Origin: Opitutales bacterium
GTDB lineage: Bacteria > Verrucomicrobiota > Verrucomicrobiia > Opitutales > UBA9783
Length of the DNA: 27,430 nucleotides
Assembly (NCBI GenBank): GCA_017479315.1
Contig: JAFVCI010000002.1
Coordinates: 1-27,430, forward strand
Direction: 5' to 3'
Shown piece by piece: positions 15,170-23,033 of the stretch (the stretch's first letter is position 1; every line of letters starts with the position of its first letter). The translations under genes were made by a program, and so were the position numbers. The notes below the pieces were generated by a model. It was not told where the DNA came from. It worked only from the letters and a program-made list of their open reading frames with translations, and did not search any database.

Positions 15170-15340
15170 CTACCCTTTAATCTCTTTATGCAGGGTGCGA
15201 CGGCGCAAGAACGGATTGTACTTCATTTTTTCGACTTTTTCCGTCTGCAATTTCTTATTGCGCGTCGTCATGTAACGTGAAGGAGGCTTTCCTTCTTTGC
15301 GTGCTTCGGTGCATTCAATAATTACGGTTTCCCTGGGCAT
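15170..15340 (-). CDS. rpmG: 50S ribosomal protein L33
   Basis: This 56-residue protein was found by translating the minus strand. It begins MPRETVIIECTEARKEGKPP, continues SRYMTTRNKKLQTEKVEKMK and ends with YNPFLRRRTLHKEIKG. The Y-x-T-x-K/R-N-K motif and the KYNPxLRRxxxHKE ending are diagnostic of L33. L33 is a small protein of the large subunit near the E site. It lacks the CxxC pairs of zinc-binding L33 variants; only one Cys is present, so it is a zinc-independent form. The extended N-terminus with IECTEARKEGKPPS is the form I associate with Verrucomicrobiota and relatives. It is transcribed alone between a terminator upstream and a convergent gene downstream. Confidence 0.93.
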   Translation of the reverse strand: MPRETVIIECTEARKEGKPPSRYMTTRNKKLQTEKVEKMKYNPFLRRRTLHKEIKG

Positions 15341-15373
15341 GCTTTATAAAGAACGCATTTTTGTCTTTGTTTC

Positions 15374-15401
15374 AAGATAAAAATACCGCATCCGTCACCA
15401 A
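15374..15401 (-). promoter_or_regulatory. Candidate promoter for rpmG
   Basis: On the minus strand, TTGGTG (15401-15396) and TATCTT (15379-15374) are 16 bp apart, with the -10 box 33 bp before the rpmG ATG. A terminator just upstream (15405-15444) means rpmG needs its own promoter, which adds weight. Confidence 0.38.
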
Positions 15402-15404
15402 ACG

Positions 15405-15444
15405 TGAAAAGGGGCGTTTTTATGGAACAATCCGAAAACGCCCC
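15405..15444 (-). terminator. Rho-independent terminator of the 111-residue orphan
   Basis: GGGGCGTTTT (15411-15420) and AAAACGCCCC (15435-15444) form a perfect 10-bp stem around a 14-base loop. On the minus strand the stem is followed by TTTTC. It lies 22 bp after the stop of the minus-strand gene at 15467-15802. Confidence 0.75.
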
Positions 15445-15466
15445 AAACGTCTTGAGCTCCGCAAAA

Positions 15467-15802
15467 CTAGAAGGCACTGTAGCCGTTACGGGCATCTTCT
15501 TCCTGTTGCTCACGGATCTGCTTCTGCATGTCCTGGGTGTAGCGACGCTGCGAAGCGATCATTTGGTCAAACATGTAGCGCATATTGGACTCTTTCATTT
15601 TTTGGCGACGCTCCTCGAACGTTAACGGCTTTACGTCGGTCTGCGCCAAGGCGTTTTGTTCGGGAACGTTTCCCGAAACGGGAACTTCGGGTTCCAAGGC
15701 GGGCATAGCCGACGGCATATAACAGTTGTTGACGGATGAGATGGACATAGGTTTTTGAATTTGACTGTTTCTCTCGTATATCGTACGTTTTTTGTGTTTC
15801 AT
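15467..15802 (-). CDS. Short charged orphan protein
   Basis: Up to 111 residues; I do not recognise it. The N-terminal half is Pro/Ser/Asn-rich and probably unordered. The second half, from LTFEERRQKMKESNMRYMFD to the end, is a highly charged helix rich in Arg, Gln, Met and Glu, possibly a coiled coil. No signal peptide or membrane segment is seen. The start is uncertain: the ATG at 15802 is only 11 bp from the divergent ATG at 15814, so the ATG at 15748 (MSISSVNN) is an alternative; neither has a good ribosome site. A clear terminator downstream (15405-15444) supports a real transcript. It could be an RNA-binding or structural protein, but nothing decides this. Confidence 0.6.
   Translation of the reverse strand: MKHKKRTIYERNSQIQKPMSISSVNNCYMPSAMPALEPEVPVSGNVPEQNALAQTDVKPLTFEERRQKMKESNMRYMFDQMIASQRRYTQDMQKQIREQQEEDARNGYSAF
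15755..15782 (+). promoter_or_regulatory. Candidate promoter for the beta-helix transferase and mgtE
   Basis: TTGAAT (15755-15760) and TATATC (15777-15782) are 16 bp apart and end 31 bp before the ATG at 15814. If the divergent gene starts at 15802, this promoter lies inside its coding sequence; if it starts at 15748, the promoter lies between the two genes. Confidence 0.38.
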
Positions 15803-15813
15803 TCGTTGTTTTT

Positions 15814-16521
15814 ATGACCGACGGTATCCGTGCATCGCAGTTATTTCAAAGTCTCCCTGCCCATTGGTCGTTCAAGGAAGTTTTCTCCTTAGAACAGCCG
15901 ATACACACCTGGATCCCGTTGATTACGGAGGCACTACGATGTTTTTTCGCCGAATGCGAACCGTCGCAATGTATTCACAGCGAACTCCCGTCGCATCTTT
16001 CCGTCACGGGCGATGTTTATATCGGTCGGAACGTTTCTCTTCCGCCGTTCGGAACGATCGAAGGTCCCGCCTACATTGACGATGAGTGTATTTTGCGCCC
16101 GAGCGTGTATATTCGCGGAAACGTTATCGTCGGTCGCGGATGTGTTTTGGGTAATTCCTGCGAATTCAAGAATTCCCTTCTTCTGGAACACGTTCAGGTA
16201 CCGCATTTCAATTACGTCGGCGATTCGATTTTGGGCAACGGCGCGCATTTAGGAGCAGGATGTATTTTGTCAAATTTGCGCCTGGATCAACAATGTGTTT
16301 GCATGCGGACGCCGACGGGAGAAAAAATCCCGACTGGGTTAAAAAAGCTCGGCGCTATATTGGGCGACGGAGCGCAGGCGGGATGCAATTCGGTGTTGCA
16401 GCCGGTATCTTGTTTATTCCCGAACGCCGTCGTTTATCCGTGCGAATCTTTTAAGGGAACGCGCCTTGCCAAAACAGCAAAAGAAGGTCTTTCCCGAACG
16501 GACAAAAATTCGTTACAATAA
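15814..16521 (+). CDS. Left-handed beta-helix (hexapeptide) transferase, GlmU-C/LpxA-like
   Basis: A 235-residue protein built around hexapeptide repeats from about residue 65 to 195: VTGDVYIGRNVSLPPFGTIE, IDDECILRPSVYIRGNVIVG, CVLGNSCEFKNS, GDSILGNGAHLGAGCILSNL and AILGDGAQAGCNSVLQPVS. Such proteins form left-handed parallel beta-helices and act as trimers, mostly as acetyl- or acyltransferases or as the C-terminal half of sugar nucleotidyltransferases. The GNGAHLGAGCILSNL stretch resembles the acetyl-CoA site of GlmU-type helices. There is no N-terminal nucleotidyltransferase domain; residues 1-60 are a short unrelated lead-in. A nucleotide-sugar or envelope role is likely, but the substrate is unknown. 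mgtE follows after 25 bp and is probably cotranscribed. Confidence 0.78.
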   Translation: MTDGIRASQLFQSLPAHWSFKEVFSLEQPIHTWIPLITEALRCFFAECEPSQCIHSELPSHLSVTGDVYIGRNVSLPPFGTIEGPAYIDDECILRPSVYIRGNVIVGRGCVLGNSCEFKNSLLLEHVQVPHFNYVGDSILGNGAHLGAGCILSNLRLDQQCVCMRTPTGEKIPTGLKKLGAILGDGAQAGCNSVLQPVSCLFPNAVVYPCESFKGTRLAKTAKEGLSRTDKNSLQ

Positions 16522-16546
16522 AGGAACAAAAATGCAATAAACCGCC

Positions 16547-17932
16547 ATGCCCGATCTCATCCAGGAACATCCGATTGCGAGCAAGTTGGATCAATATACC
16601 TTCGAGGATTTAAATCATCTTGCGGAGAACGATTACCTTTCTCTGGATGCGGAAAAGCTGGCGCGGACGTCGCCGCACGAAATCGGCTTATTCCTGGAAC
16701 GCTTAACGGTTGAGGAACAGCGAAAATTTCTGCAGCGTTTATCGGAGAAAAACGCTTCCAACGTTTTGGCGGAAATGGACGCGGAAAATTCCGCCGAAGT
16801 GTTGAGTGCCATGCGGGAATTTCGGGCGGCGCGCATTATCGAACTGCTGGATCCCGACGACGCCGCCGATTTGGTCAGCAAGCTGGATGAAAGCGATCGC
16901 ATTCGTCTGCTGTCCCGCATCAAACCCGACCGCGCGTTTGTGTTGCGCAAACTGTTGCGTTACGATCCGAATACCGCCGGTGGTGTCATGACGCCCGAGG
17001 TCGTGACGTTACGCGAGACCTGGAACATCGGCGAAGCCTTGGAACACATTCGGAAAATTCCGAAGAAAATCGAAAACGTCTACAATTTGTACGTTACGGA
17101 TGGAGACAATCGGTTGCTGGGACTGACGACGCTGCGAAATCTTGTTTTTTCCGAACCGACCAAGCGCGTTTGCGACATCATGAACACGCAAATCCAAGCC
17201 ATCGCCTGCCTTCCCGAAACGGACAAAAACGCGGTTGCCAATACCATGGCGGAGTACAACGTCATGGACATTCCGATTGTGGACGAACAAAACCGCCTTT
17301 TGGGTTGCGTCACCCACGACGACGTTCTGGATATCGTTCAGGAAGCGGCAACGGCGGATTTGCAACAGTTGCACGGTGCGGGAGCCGACGAAAGCATCCA
17401 TGACGGCGTTTGGTACAGCGTTAAAAAGCGCAATCCCTGGCTGTTTATCAACCTCATTCTTGCCTTCCTATCCGCCTACATTATTTCCCGCTTCGGTTCC
17501 GTGATCGAACAAATGAGTTGGATGGCGGCGTTTATGACCGTCATTGCCAATCTCGGCGGCAACACCGGCGCGCAAACGCTGGCGGTCGCCATTCGCGGCC
17601 TGGCACTGGGGGAATTTCAAAAAGGCGACGGCTTGGGTATTTGCGGCAGGGAACTGTTAAAGGGACTGGTGAACGGACTTTTCATCGGTTTCTCCGGCGG
17701 TCTCATCGCAACCTGCATGATGCACAACGCCCTGATGGGTTTCACGGTGTTTCTGGCAATGGTCTTAACCATGGTGCTTTCGGGATTTTTTGCCGCCTTC
17801 ATTCCCATCGTCCTGAAACATTTCAAATGCGACCCCGCCCAAAGTTCCTACATTTTTCTCACCGCTTTCACGGATGTTGCCGGTCTGTTCATCTTCCTGA
17901 AACTCGGCACTTGTTTGCTGTTGTCGCGGTGA
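16547..17932 (+). CDS. mgtE: Magnesium transporter MgtE
   Basis: A 461-residue Mg2+ channel of the inner membrane. It has the three family parts in order: the N domain of helical repeats (to about residue 135, with LDPDDAADLVSKLDESDR), a CBS pair (about 140-265, with TAGGVMTPEVVTLRETW and VMDIPIVDEQNRLLGCVTHDD) and a five-helix membrane domain from about 295. The pore signature NLGGNTGAQTLAVAIRG lies near residue 335, and the conserved pore Asp is in LTAFTDVAGLF near residue 443. In the family the N and CBS domains sense cytosolic Mg2+ and close the pore. No Mg2+ riboswitch fits in the 25-bp gap upstream. An AAGGA lies 21 nt before the ATG, further than usual. Confidence 0.95.
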   Translation: MPDLIQEHPIASKLDQYTFEDLNHLAENDYLSLDAEKLARTSPHEIGLFLERLTVEEQRKFLQRLSEKNASNVLAEMDAENSAEVLSAMREFRAARIIELLDPDDAADLVSKLDESDRIRLLSRIKPDRAFVLRKLLRYDPNTAGGVMTPEVVTLRETWNIGEALEHIRKIPKKIENVYNLYVTDGDNRLLGLTTLRNLVFSEPTKRVCDIMNTQIQAIACLPETDKNAVANTMAEYNVMDIPIVDEQNRLLGCVTHDDVLDIVQEAATADLQQLHGAGADESIHDGVWYSVKKRNPWLFINLILAFLSAYIISRFGSVIEQMSWMAAFMTVIANLGGNTGAQTLAVAIRGLALGEFQKGDGLGICGRELLKGLVNGLFIGFSGGLIATCMMHNALMGFTVFLAMVLTMVLSGFFAAFIPIVLKHFKCDPAQSSYIFLTAFTDVAGLFIFLKLGTCLLLSR

Positions 17933-17963
17933 AATTCGTTTTCTTGCCGCAGTTGTACTCCGA

Positions 17964-17985
17964 AACGGAGCAACTCGGCTCCGTT
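17964..17985 (+). terminator. Weak hairpin after mgtE
   Basis: AACGGAG (17964-17970) pairs with CTCCGTT (17979-17985) around an eight-base loop, 32 bp after the mgtE stop. No T-run follows directly, so it may be a weak or Rho-assisted terminator, or an mRNA end-protecting hairpin. Confidence 0.35.
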
Positions 17986-18080
17986 GTTATCCGCGATAAT
18001 GTTTAATTTTCCCGAAAAACATAAAATACTTCTTTTTTCTCATGAGTTCTTTAACATAAAAATCGCATCCGTCGTCGCTC

Positions 18081-19091
18081 ATGGATAACGAACCTGCTTT
18101 TCAAACCATCCAAACCGTCAAACAACTGGAAAACGGCGCACCGTTTAAGACCGTTGCCGCCGTCCGTCGCATCCACAAAAAAGTCGGGAAAACCGGCAAT
18201 CCGTTCCTGCAGATCGAAGTCGGCGATGCAATCGATACCTTCACGTTTAATTGCTTTGACGGAACCGCGCCGTTTCTCTTTTTCCAAAAAACCGCTTCCA
18301 AATGCCCGCAAATCATCATTATCGAGGGCTTTATCGAGTTTTTTGCCGACAAATTGAGCCCGCGCATCAAGAGCGTTTGGGACATTCCCGAAGAACAGTA
18401 CGAAGCATACTTGCCGAAAGTTATTGAAACGCCCGAAGAACCCTTGGAAGAACTGCAGGCTTCGCTGACGGAATTTATCGAAAGCATTCAATATTCCGCC
18501 CTGCGTGCAACCGTTCGGCAGGTTTTTGAAGAGCTCGGCGAGCAGTTTGTCAACAGCGTCGCGGCGGTTTCGATGCACCACGCCTACATTCACGGTCTGC
18601 TGGAACATACGGTGCACGTAACGCGGGTTGTACGGGCACTGCTGCCGTTATACAAAGAGGTCAATGCGGATTTGGCAATCGCAGGTGCGCTTTTGCACGA
18701 CGTCGGAAAGGTTTTGGAATATCATTACACCGCAGCCGACGGCATCGACCGCACCGATATCGGGCGCCTGCAGGGACACGTCGTTCTCGGTTACCGCCTC
18801 ACCCGAAGCGCGGCTTTAAAAAATCATCTGCATCCCGTTTGGCTGGAACAACTGGAACACATCGTTTTATCCCATCAGGGCGAACCAGAATGGGGCGCCG
18901 CCGTGTACCCTGCAACCGCGGAAGCCGTTCTCGTCAGCCTTGCGGATAACGCCGACGCCCGCATGGGCATGGTGCATCAACAACTGAAAAAAGCCGTCCC
19001 GACACAAACCTTTTCGGATTTTGTGCCGGGATTGGAGACGCGGTTGTACACAAAGGCGCTGGCGAGCGTGAAGGAAACGGAGGAAATTTGA
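18081..19091 (+). CDS. OB-fold/HD-domain protein, YhaM-like 3'-5' exoribonuclease family
   Basis: A 336-residue protein with an N-terminal OB-type nucleic-acid-binding domain (about residues 1-105; VAAVRRIHKKVGKTGNPFLQ, then FNCFDGTAPF) and a C-terminal HD domain (about 160-310). The HD metal residues are visible in HHAYIHGLLEHT and in GALLHDVGK (His206-Asp207), with a further His in IVLSHQGEPEWG. This domain pairing defines the YhaM/CBF1 family of 3'-5' exoribonucleases that trim RNA and single-stranded DNA. The substrate in this lineage is not known. It starts a + strand run of housekeeping genes; the pseudouridine synthase begins 51 bp later. Confidence 0.85.
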   Translation: MDNEPAFQTIQTVKQLENGAPFKTVAAVRRIHKKVGKTGNPFLQIEVGDAIDTFTFNCFDGTAPFLFFQKTASKCPQIIIIEGFIEFFADKLSPRIKSVWDIPEEQYEAYLPKVIETPEEPLEELQASLTEFIESIQYSALRATVRQVFEELGEQFVNSVAAVSMHHAYIHGLLEHTVHVTRVVRALLPLYKEVNADLAIAGALLHDVGKVLEYHYTAADGIDRTDIGRLQGHVVLGYRLTRSAALKNHLHPVWLEQLEHIVLSHQGEPEWGAAVYPATAEAVLVSLADNADARMGMVHQQLKKAVPTQTFSDFVPGLETRLYTKALASVKETEEI

Positions 19092-19142
19092 CGGTTTTTT
19101 ACAGAACCTCGTTTATTCTCGCCATTCTCCACAAATGCTTCC

Positions 19143-19931
19143 ATGCCAGGCGACCTCAAAAACGCATTGCAAAACAAACCGCTTTTCCAAACAATAACCC
19201 TGGTGGAAGAGCGGTTACAGAAGGTACTCGCGCGCGTGTACGGAATTTCCAGACGGCATGCGGAAGAGATGATTGCCGACGGAGCGGTCTGTATCAATGG
19301 CGAAACGGCACACCTCGGCAGTAAGATTGACTGCGCGAAAGATACACTGACGGTGGGGCAAAGAAAGTTACAACCGCACCTGTTGCAGTCGCAAAATTTC
19401 CAAGAGGTTTGGATGTTGTTTAAGCCGAAAGGCGTTATTTGCACGCACGATGCTCCGTTGGCGCGCAACGCGCTGGAAATGTATGTTCCGCCCGTTTTGC
19501 GGCGTCAAAAGTGGATGTTCATCGGTCGTTTGGACAAAGACAGCGAAGGTTTGCTGTTGCTGACCAACGACGGGCAGTTGGCGCACCGCGTGGCGCATCC
19601 ATCCTCCGGCATCGAGAAAGTCTACCGCGTGCACCTGGATAAAGCGTTCGATTTGTCGATTTGCAACGAACTGAAGCAGGGACGCACCTGCCAGGGCGAA
19701 CATTTAAGTTTCAAGTCCGTTCATGTCGTCAATTCCCACAAAATCGATATCACGTTGGGACAGGGCAAAAAGCGCGAAATTCGACGATTATTGTTTTCAT
19801 TCGGCTACGAAGTGCTAAAATTAAAGCGTTGGAGGATCGGCGGACTGATACTCGACAAAAAACTGGCACCGGGGCAATCGCGCCGTTTGACAGCAAAAGA
19901 AGTGAAACAGATTTTCGAAAACGCATGCTGA
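19143..19931 (+). CDS. RsuA/RluB/RluE-type pseudouridine synthase
   Basis: A 262-residue RNA-modifying enzyme that converts specific uridines in rRNA to pseudouridine. An S4 RNA-binding domain comes first (about residues 24-70; ERLQKVLARVYGISRRHAEE). The catalytic domain has GRLDKDSEGLLLLTNDG with the catalytic Asp131, EKVYRVHL, and the C-terminal GKKREIRRLLFSFGYEV followed by LKLKRWRIGG. The RRLLFSFGY-type motif and the S4 domain place it in the RsuA/RluB branch; RluB (23S U2605) is the most usual member, but the target cannot be told from sequence by eye. No clear ribosome site precedes the ATG at 19143; GTG at 19203 is a possible alternative, right at the S4 domain. Confidence 0.88.
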   Translation: MPGDLKNALQNKPLFQTITLVEERLQKVLARVYGISRRHAEEMIADGAVCINGETAHLGSKIDCAKDTLTVGQRKLQPHLLQSQNFQEVWMLFKPKGVICTHDAPLARNALEMYVPPVLRRQKWMFIGRLDKDSEGLLLLTNDGQLAHRVAHPSSGIEKVYRVHLDKAFDLSICNELKQGRTCQGEHLSFKSVHVVNSHKIDITLGQGKKREIRRLLFSFGYEVLKLKRWRIGGLILDKKLAPGQSRRLTAKEVKQIFENAC

Positions 19932-20314
19932 GGGTTGTTGCAGTTTTTTGGATTCTTTGTTTCGAGAGCGGCTTGTGTTCGGCTTGGACGAAACCGTCGC
20001 ACGGTGACAAAAGCTCCGCAACATCCGAAAAAGCGACCAAAACGTTATCATCCGTTCGAAACTTCGAGGGTGTAATCAAAACGGTCGGTTTTTTGGATAA
20101 AATGTCGTTTTGGTGGCAAAATTTGAAAGACGTTCATTATTGTCTGTGTGATAAAAAGAACAGACCGATCGCGTTTTTAAGGTCTCCGCAGGACGTTCGC
20201 AAAGCGCATCAATTGAAAAAACTCGTTCATCGGAACGTCTGCATTAAAGGTATTCCGCAGTACATTAACAAAGAGCCGTACCTCTTAATCATTGTCGAAG
20301 ATGTGTGCCCGTAA
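19925..20314 (+). CDS. Small secreted orphan, possible OB-like fold
   Basis: A 129-residue protein I do not recognise. The start at 19925 overlaps the pseudouridine synthase stop by 7 bp and opens with a Sec signal peptide, MLRVVAVFWILCFESGLCSA, with likely cleavage before WTKPS. After a Ser/Thr/Lys linker, the domain from about residue 45 reads as alternating short strands: FEGVIKTVGFL, VHYCLCDKKNRPIAFL, NVCIKGIPQYINKEPYLLII. The G-x-I-x-x-V start, central VCIKGIP and final I-V-E-D-V strand suggest a small beta-barrel of OB or SH3 type, typical of periplasmic DUFs. It overlaps folD by 14 bp and is probably translated from the same transcript. Confidence 0.68.
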   Translation: MLRVVAVFWILCFESGLCSAWTKPSHGDKSSATSEKATKTLSSVRNFEGVIKTVGFLDKMSFWWQNLKDVHYCLCDKKNRPIAFLRSPQDVRKAHQLKKLVHRNVCIKGIPQYINKEPYLLIIVEDVCP

Positions 20315-21185
20315 TACGCGGATTTTGTTCGGGAAGCCTGTTGCGGATGCGATTTTGACGTCCGTGCGGAAGGAGGTTGCGACTTTAAAAGGACGTCCGC
20401 CGTCGGTGGTTTTTTTGCGCGTCGGAGAGGACGGAGCCTCCGTCTCTTACGTTAAACAAAAGGCAAAATGCGCGTCCAAAGTCGGCATTCAAAGCGAAAC
20501 ACGCGTTTTCGACGAAACGACAACGGAAGAACAACTTTTGGCGGAAATTGCCCGCTTAAACAAAGATCCGAACGTCGACGGCATTTTGGTTCAGTTGCCG
20601 TTGCCGAAACACATAAATACTCTCAACATTCTTCGCGCCGTCGATTCGAAAAAGGACATAGACGGCTTTACCGATATCAATTGCGGTCATTTGTGGCAGG
20701 GCGACGGTTCGTTGATACCGTGTACGCCCGCCGGGATTATTGAACTTTTAAAGTATTACCGCATCACAACGGAGGGCAAACAGGTTGTCATCGTCAATCG
20801 CAGTTCGATTGTCGGGAAACCGCTGGCGGCGTTATTATTGCGACATTCGGAATTCGGGAATGCCACCGTCACCGTTTGCCATTCGTACACGCAAAATTTG
20901 TCCGACATCACCAAACAAGCCGATATTTTGGTGCTTGCCTGCGGAAAACCGCATGCCTTCGGGCGTGATTACGTGAAAGAAGGCGCCGTCGTCATTGATG
21001 TCGGCATCAATCGCGTGCCCGCCGATAACGAACGCGGGTACATGATTCGGGGTGATGCGGATATGGAAGCATTGACGGGGTATGTTGACACACTCACACC
21101 CGTCCCGGGAGGCATCGGACCGCTGACGGTTGCGATGTTGATGAAAAACACGTTGCAAGCGTATTACCTATGTCAACAGCCGTGA
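20301..21185 (+). CDS. folD: FolD, methylene-THF dehydrogenase/methenyl-THF cyclohydrolase
   Basis: A 294-residue bifunctional enzyme that interconverts 5,10-methylene- and 10-formyl-tetrahydrofolate through an NADP-dependent dehydrogenase and a cyclohydrolase, supplying one-carbon units for purines and formyl-Met-tRNA. Diagnostic motifs: SYVKQKAKCASKVGI with catalytic Lys54, VDGILVQLPLPKHI, KDIDGF, PCTPAGIIELL, the nucleotide-binding VNRSSIVGKPLAALLL and the C-terminal PVPGGIGPLTVAMLMKNT. The first cofactor-loop residues read VNRS where GRS is usual. The ATG at 20301 is preferred over TTG at 20292. The gene overlaps the secreted orphan before it (14 bp) and the RDD gene after it (16 bp). Confidence 0.96.
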   Translation: MCARNTRILFGKPVADAILTSVRKEVATLKGRPPSVVFLRVGEDGASVSYVKQKAKCASKVGIQSETRVFDETTTEEQLLAEIARLNKDPNVDGILVQLPLPKHINTLNILRAVDSKKDIDGFTDINCGHLWQGDGSLIPCTPAGIIELLKYYRITTEGKQVVIVNRSSIVGKPLAALLLRHSEFGNATVTVCHSYTQNLSDITKQADILVLACGKPHAFGRDYVKEGAVVIDVGINRVPADNERGYMIRGDADMEALTGYVDTLTPVPGGIGPLTVAMLMKNTLQAYYLCQQP

Positions 21186-21823
21186 ATAAAATTCAAAGTA
21201 CATTTTTGCCGCCGGCACCGATCACGCAACGCATGCTTGCGATGCTGTGCGATTTGGTTTTGCTTTTTCTGCTGAATATCTTCATCGTCGGGAAGCTGTG
21301 GTTACCGCTTTATCATGCGGAGGCGATGGCGCAATTTCAAATCCTGATCGAAACCTACTCGCTTCAACTGCTTCAGGGGCACATAGGCGGATTTTTCGCG
21401 GAGCTCAAAAACAGCCCCGAACTGTTACACATGTTCCAAGCACTCGATTGGGTTTTATTTTGGCTCGCCTGGGGATATTACGCCGTCAACGGTTGTTTTT
21501 TTCAAGGCGGTACCCTCGGAAAGCAAATTTTCAACCTGCGCATCCTGAAATTGCCGCAGCTGAAACCGCTGTCCTTTTTTGACAACGTTTGGCGTTCGGG
21601 AACATTTATCTTCTTTCTGCTGACAGGATTCCCGTTTTTGGCGGCATTGGATTTCTTTTGGATGTGCGTTCAACGACAGCACCGCGGACTGCACGATTTA
21701 TTCTGTCAAACGTACGTCGTCAATTGCACGCTGTTGGAGCAAATTCAGGGACAAATCGGTGAAGCGGTGCGTTCGGTGGTTCAGGCGGAAAAATCGAAGG
21801 AAGATACGGAAAAATCAGAATAG
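21170..21823 (+). CDS. RDD-family membrane protein
   Basis: A 217-residue inner-membrane protein of the RDD family, named after one Arg and two Asp in its helices. It has R near residue 21 with D28 (QRMLAMLCDLVLLFLLNIFI), a long polar/helical loop, a second membrane segment with WVLFWLAWGYYAVNG, the family motif GGTLGKQIFNLRIL, a third helix with FIFFLLTGFPFLAALDFFW and the closing RGLHDLFCQTYVV with the second Asp. The C-terminal tail is Lys/Glu rich. The molecular role of RDD proteins is poorly known; some act in ion or compatible-solute transport. It ends convergently with the glycosyltransferase gene, with only 25 bp between the stops. Confidence 0.85.
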   Translation: MSTAVNKIQSTFLPPAPITQRMLAMLCDLVLLFLLNIFIVGKLWLPLYHAEAMAQFQILIETYSLQLLQGHIGGFFAELKNSPELLHMFQALDWVLFWLAWGYYAVNGCFFQGGTLGKQIFNLRILKLPQLKPLSFFDNVWRSGTFIFFLLTGFPFLAALDFFWMCVQRQHRGLHDLFCQTYVVNCTLLEQIQGQIGEAVRSVVQAEKSKEDTEKSE

Positions 21824-21848
21824 ATCTTGGAAATTTTGTTTCCCGAAC

Positions 21849-22793
21849 CTACTCGCTTTGCTCAATTTGCCGCAACACCGCTTCGGCAACGGCTTCCGGA
21901 GAAACGTTTTTCAAATCGCCATTCGTTGCCTGAAAAATACAATGTTCCGCCGTCGGATACGGTCCGGAACGCTGTCCGCTTGTGGGTCCGTAAATACCGA
22001 CCAACGGTTTTTTCAACGCCGCCGCCAGATGCACGGGACCGCTGTCATTGGCAATCACGCATCGTGCCGATTGAATGAGCGTCGGCAAATCCGATAAACG
22101 TGTCTGACCGATAAAATTCGTAAAACGCGGATGTTGCGGCACCCCCTTCGGCACTCGTTGCCCGATCCATACACAACGGTACGGCGTTTGTTCCAACAGC
22201 AATCGCGTCAATTCGGAGAAAAACGGCCATTCCTTTTCGATGCGACCGCTGTTCGGAAACAACAAAATCGAGCCTTTTTCGAACGGAAAATGCCAATCGC
22301 TCGTTTTCAGCGTCAACGGTCGTTGCGGTTGTGAATGCAATCCTAACGGCGTCAACAAGGATTGCAAAATATCCACCTCATGGAACGGCGCAAAAGTCGG
22401 CATGAAGGTCTTTTTATAAAAAAACCGCGCTCCTTCGCGCGCATTGCCGCGTCCGATTTTCTCTGTTGCTTTTACAAAAAACGTCATCAGTCCCGTTCGC
22501 AAAAGTCCTTGCCCGTCAATAAGGTAATCATACCGATACGCACGCACCTCTTTTATTAAACGGCAAAAGCCACGGATACCGCCGTGACGTTCAAAAATGA
22601 AAAGCTTCGAAATAACGGGGCTCAGACGCAAAAATTCCGCAAAACAATCGCGAATAATCCAATGAATATCCAAGGAAATGCCGTTTTTCTCCGCCGCTCG
22701 ATACAAACCTTCAACTGCCTGCAGCATTTGGACAACGTCCCCGAATGCCGACGGTTTGACGATTAAAATTTTATATTCTTGTGAAGATTGCAC
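21849..22793 (-). CDS. Glycosyltransferase family 9 (heptosyltransferase-like)
   Basis: A 314-residue GT-B enzyme of the WaaC/WaaF group that transfers ADP-heptose or a related sugar in LPS core assembly on the cytoplasmic face of the inner membrane. Visible: the N-terminal KILIVKPSAFGDVVQMLQAV (the family's I-x-R/K-x-S-x-x-G-D-V), DYLIDGQGLLRTGLM, and the C-terminal donor-site stretch CVIANDSGPVHLAAALKKPL followed by GIYGPTSGQRSGPYP. The start is GTG at 22793, with a perfect AGGAGG 11 nt upstream. It gives no sign of being in a larger LPS cluster; RDD converges on it and an intergenic stretch lies behind. Confidence 0.92.
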   Translation of the reverse strand: MQSSQEYKILIVKPSAFGDVVQMLQAVEGLYRAAEKNGISLDIHWIIRDCFAEFLRLSPVISKLFIFERHGGIRGFCRLIKEVRAYRYDYLIDGQGLLRTGLMTFFVKATEKIGRGNAREGARFFYKKTFMPTFAPFHEVDILQSLLTPLGLHSQPQRPLTLKTSDWHFPFEKGSILLFPNSGRIEKEWPFFSELTRLLLEQTPYRCVWIGQRVPKGVPQHPRFTNFIGQTRLSDLPTLIQSARCVIANDSGPVHLAAALKKPLVGIYGPTSGQRSGPYPTAEHCIFQATNGDLKNVSPEAVAEAVLRQIEQSE

Positions 22794-22975
22794 GAGCTAT
22801 CTGTCCTCCTACAGGGTAGCAGGTTGTATTTGAACAGACAATATCCATACTTATCATCGGATATTGCAATACCGAAAAAAGCACTGCTGTTTGGATTTTT
22901 ACAAAAATTGCATCCCAAAGCTCTTAAACATTCTGCCCGTATGCTCACAGCGAAACAAATATCCACCCGCGTACG

Positions 22976-23004
22976 AAAAAAGCCGCAAAACGGCGGTTTT
23001 TTTT
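22976..23004. terminator. Bidirectional rho-independent terminator
   Basis: AAAAAAGCCGC (22976-22986) and GCGGTTTTTTT (22993-23003) form an 11-bp stem with one G-U around a six-base loop, with T-runs on both strands. It is 30 bp downstream of the minus-strand gene at 23034-23795 and probably ends its transcript, isolating it from the glycosyltransferase gene. Confidence 0.78.
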
Positions 23005-23033
23005 CGTGATTGATTATGCGTAAAATAAAATTC

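Noticed and set aside
22788..23009. Small + strand frame between the glycosyltransferase and the exported pair
   Set aside because: It runs through the terminator hairpin and overlaps the glycosyltransferase start region; it looks like chance.
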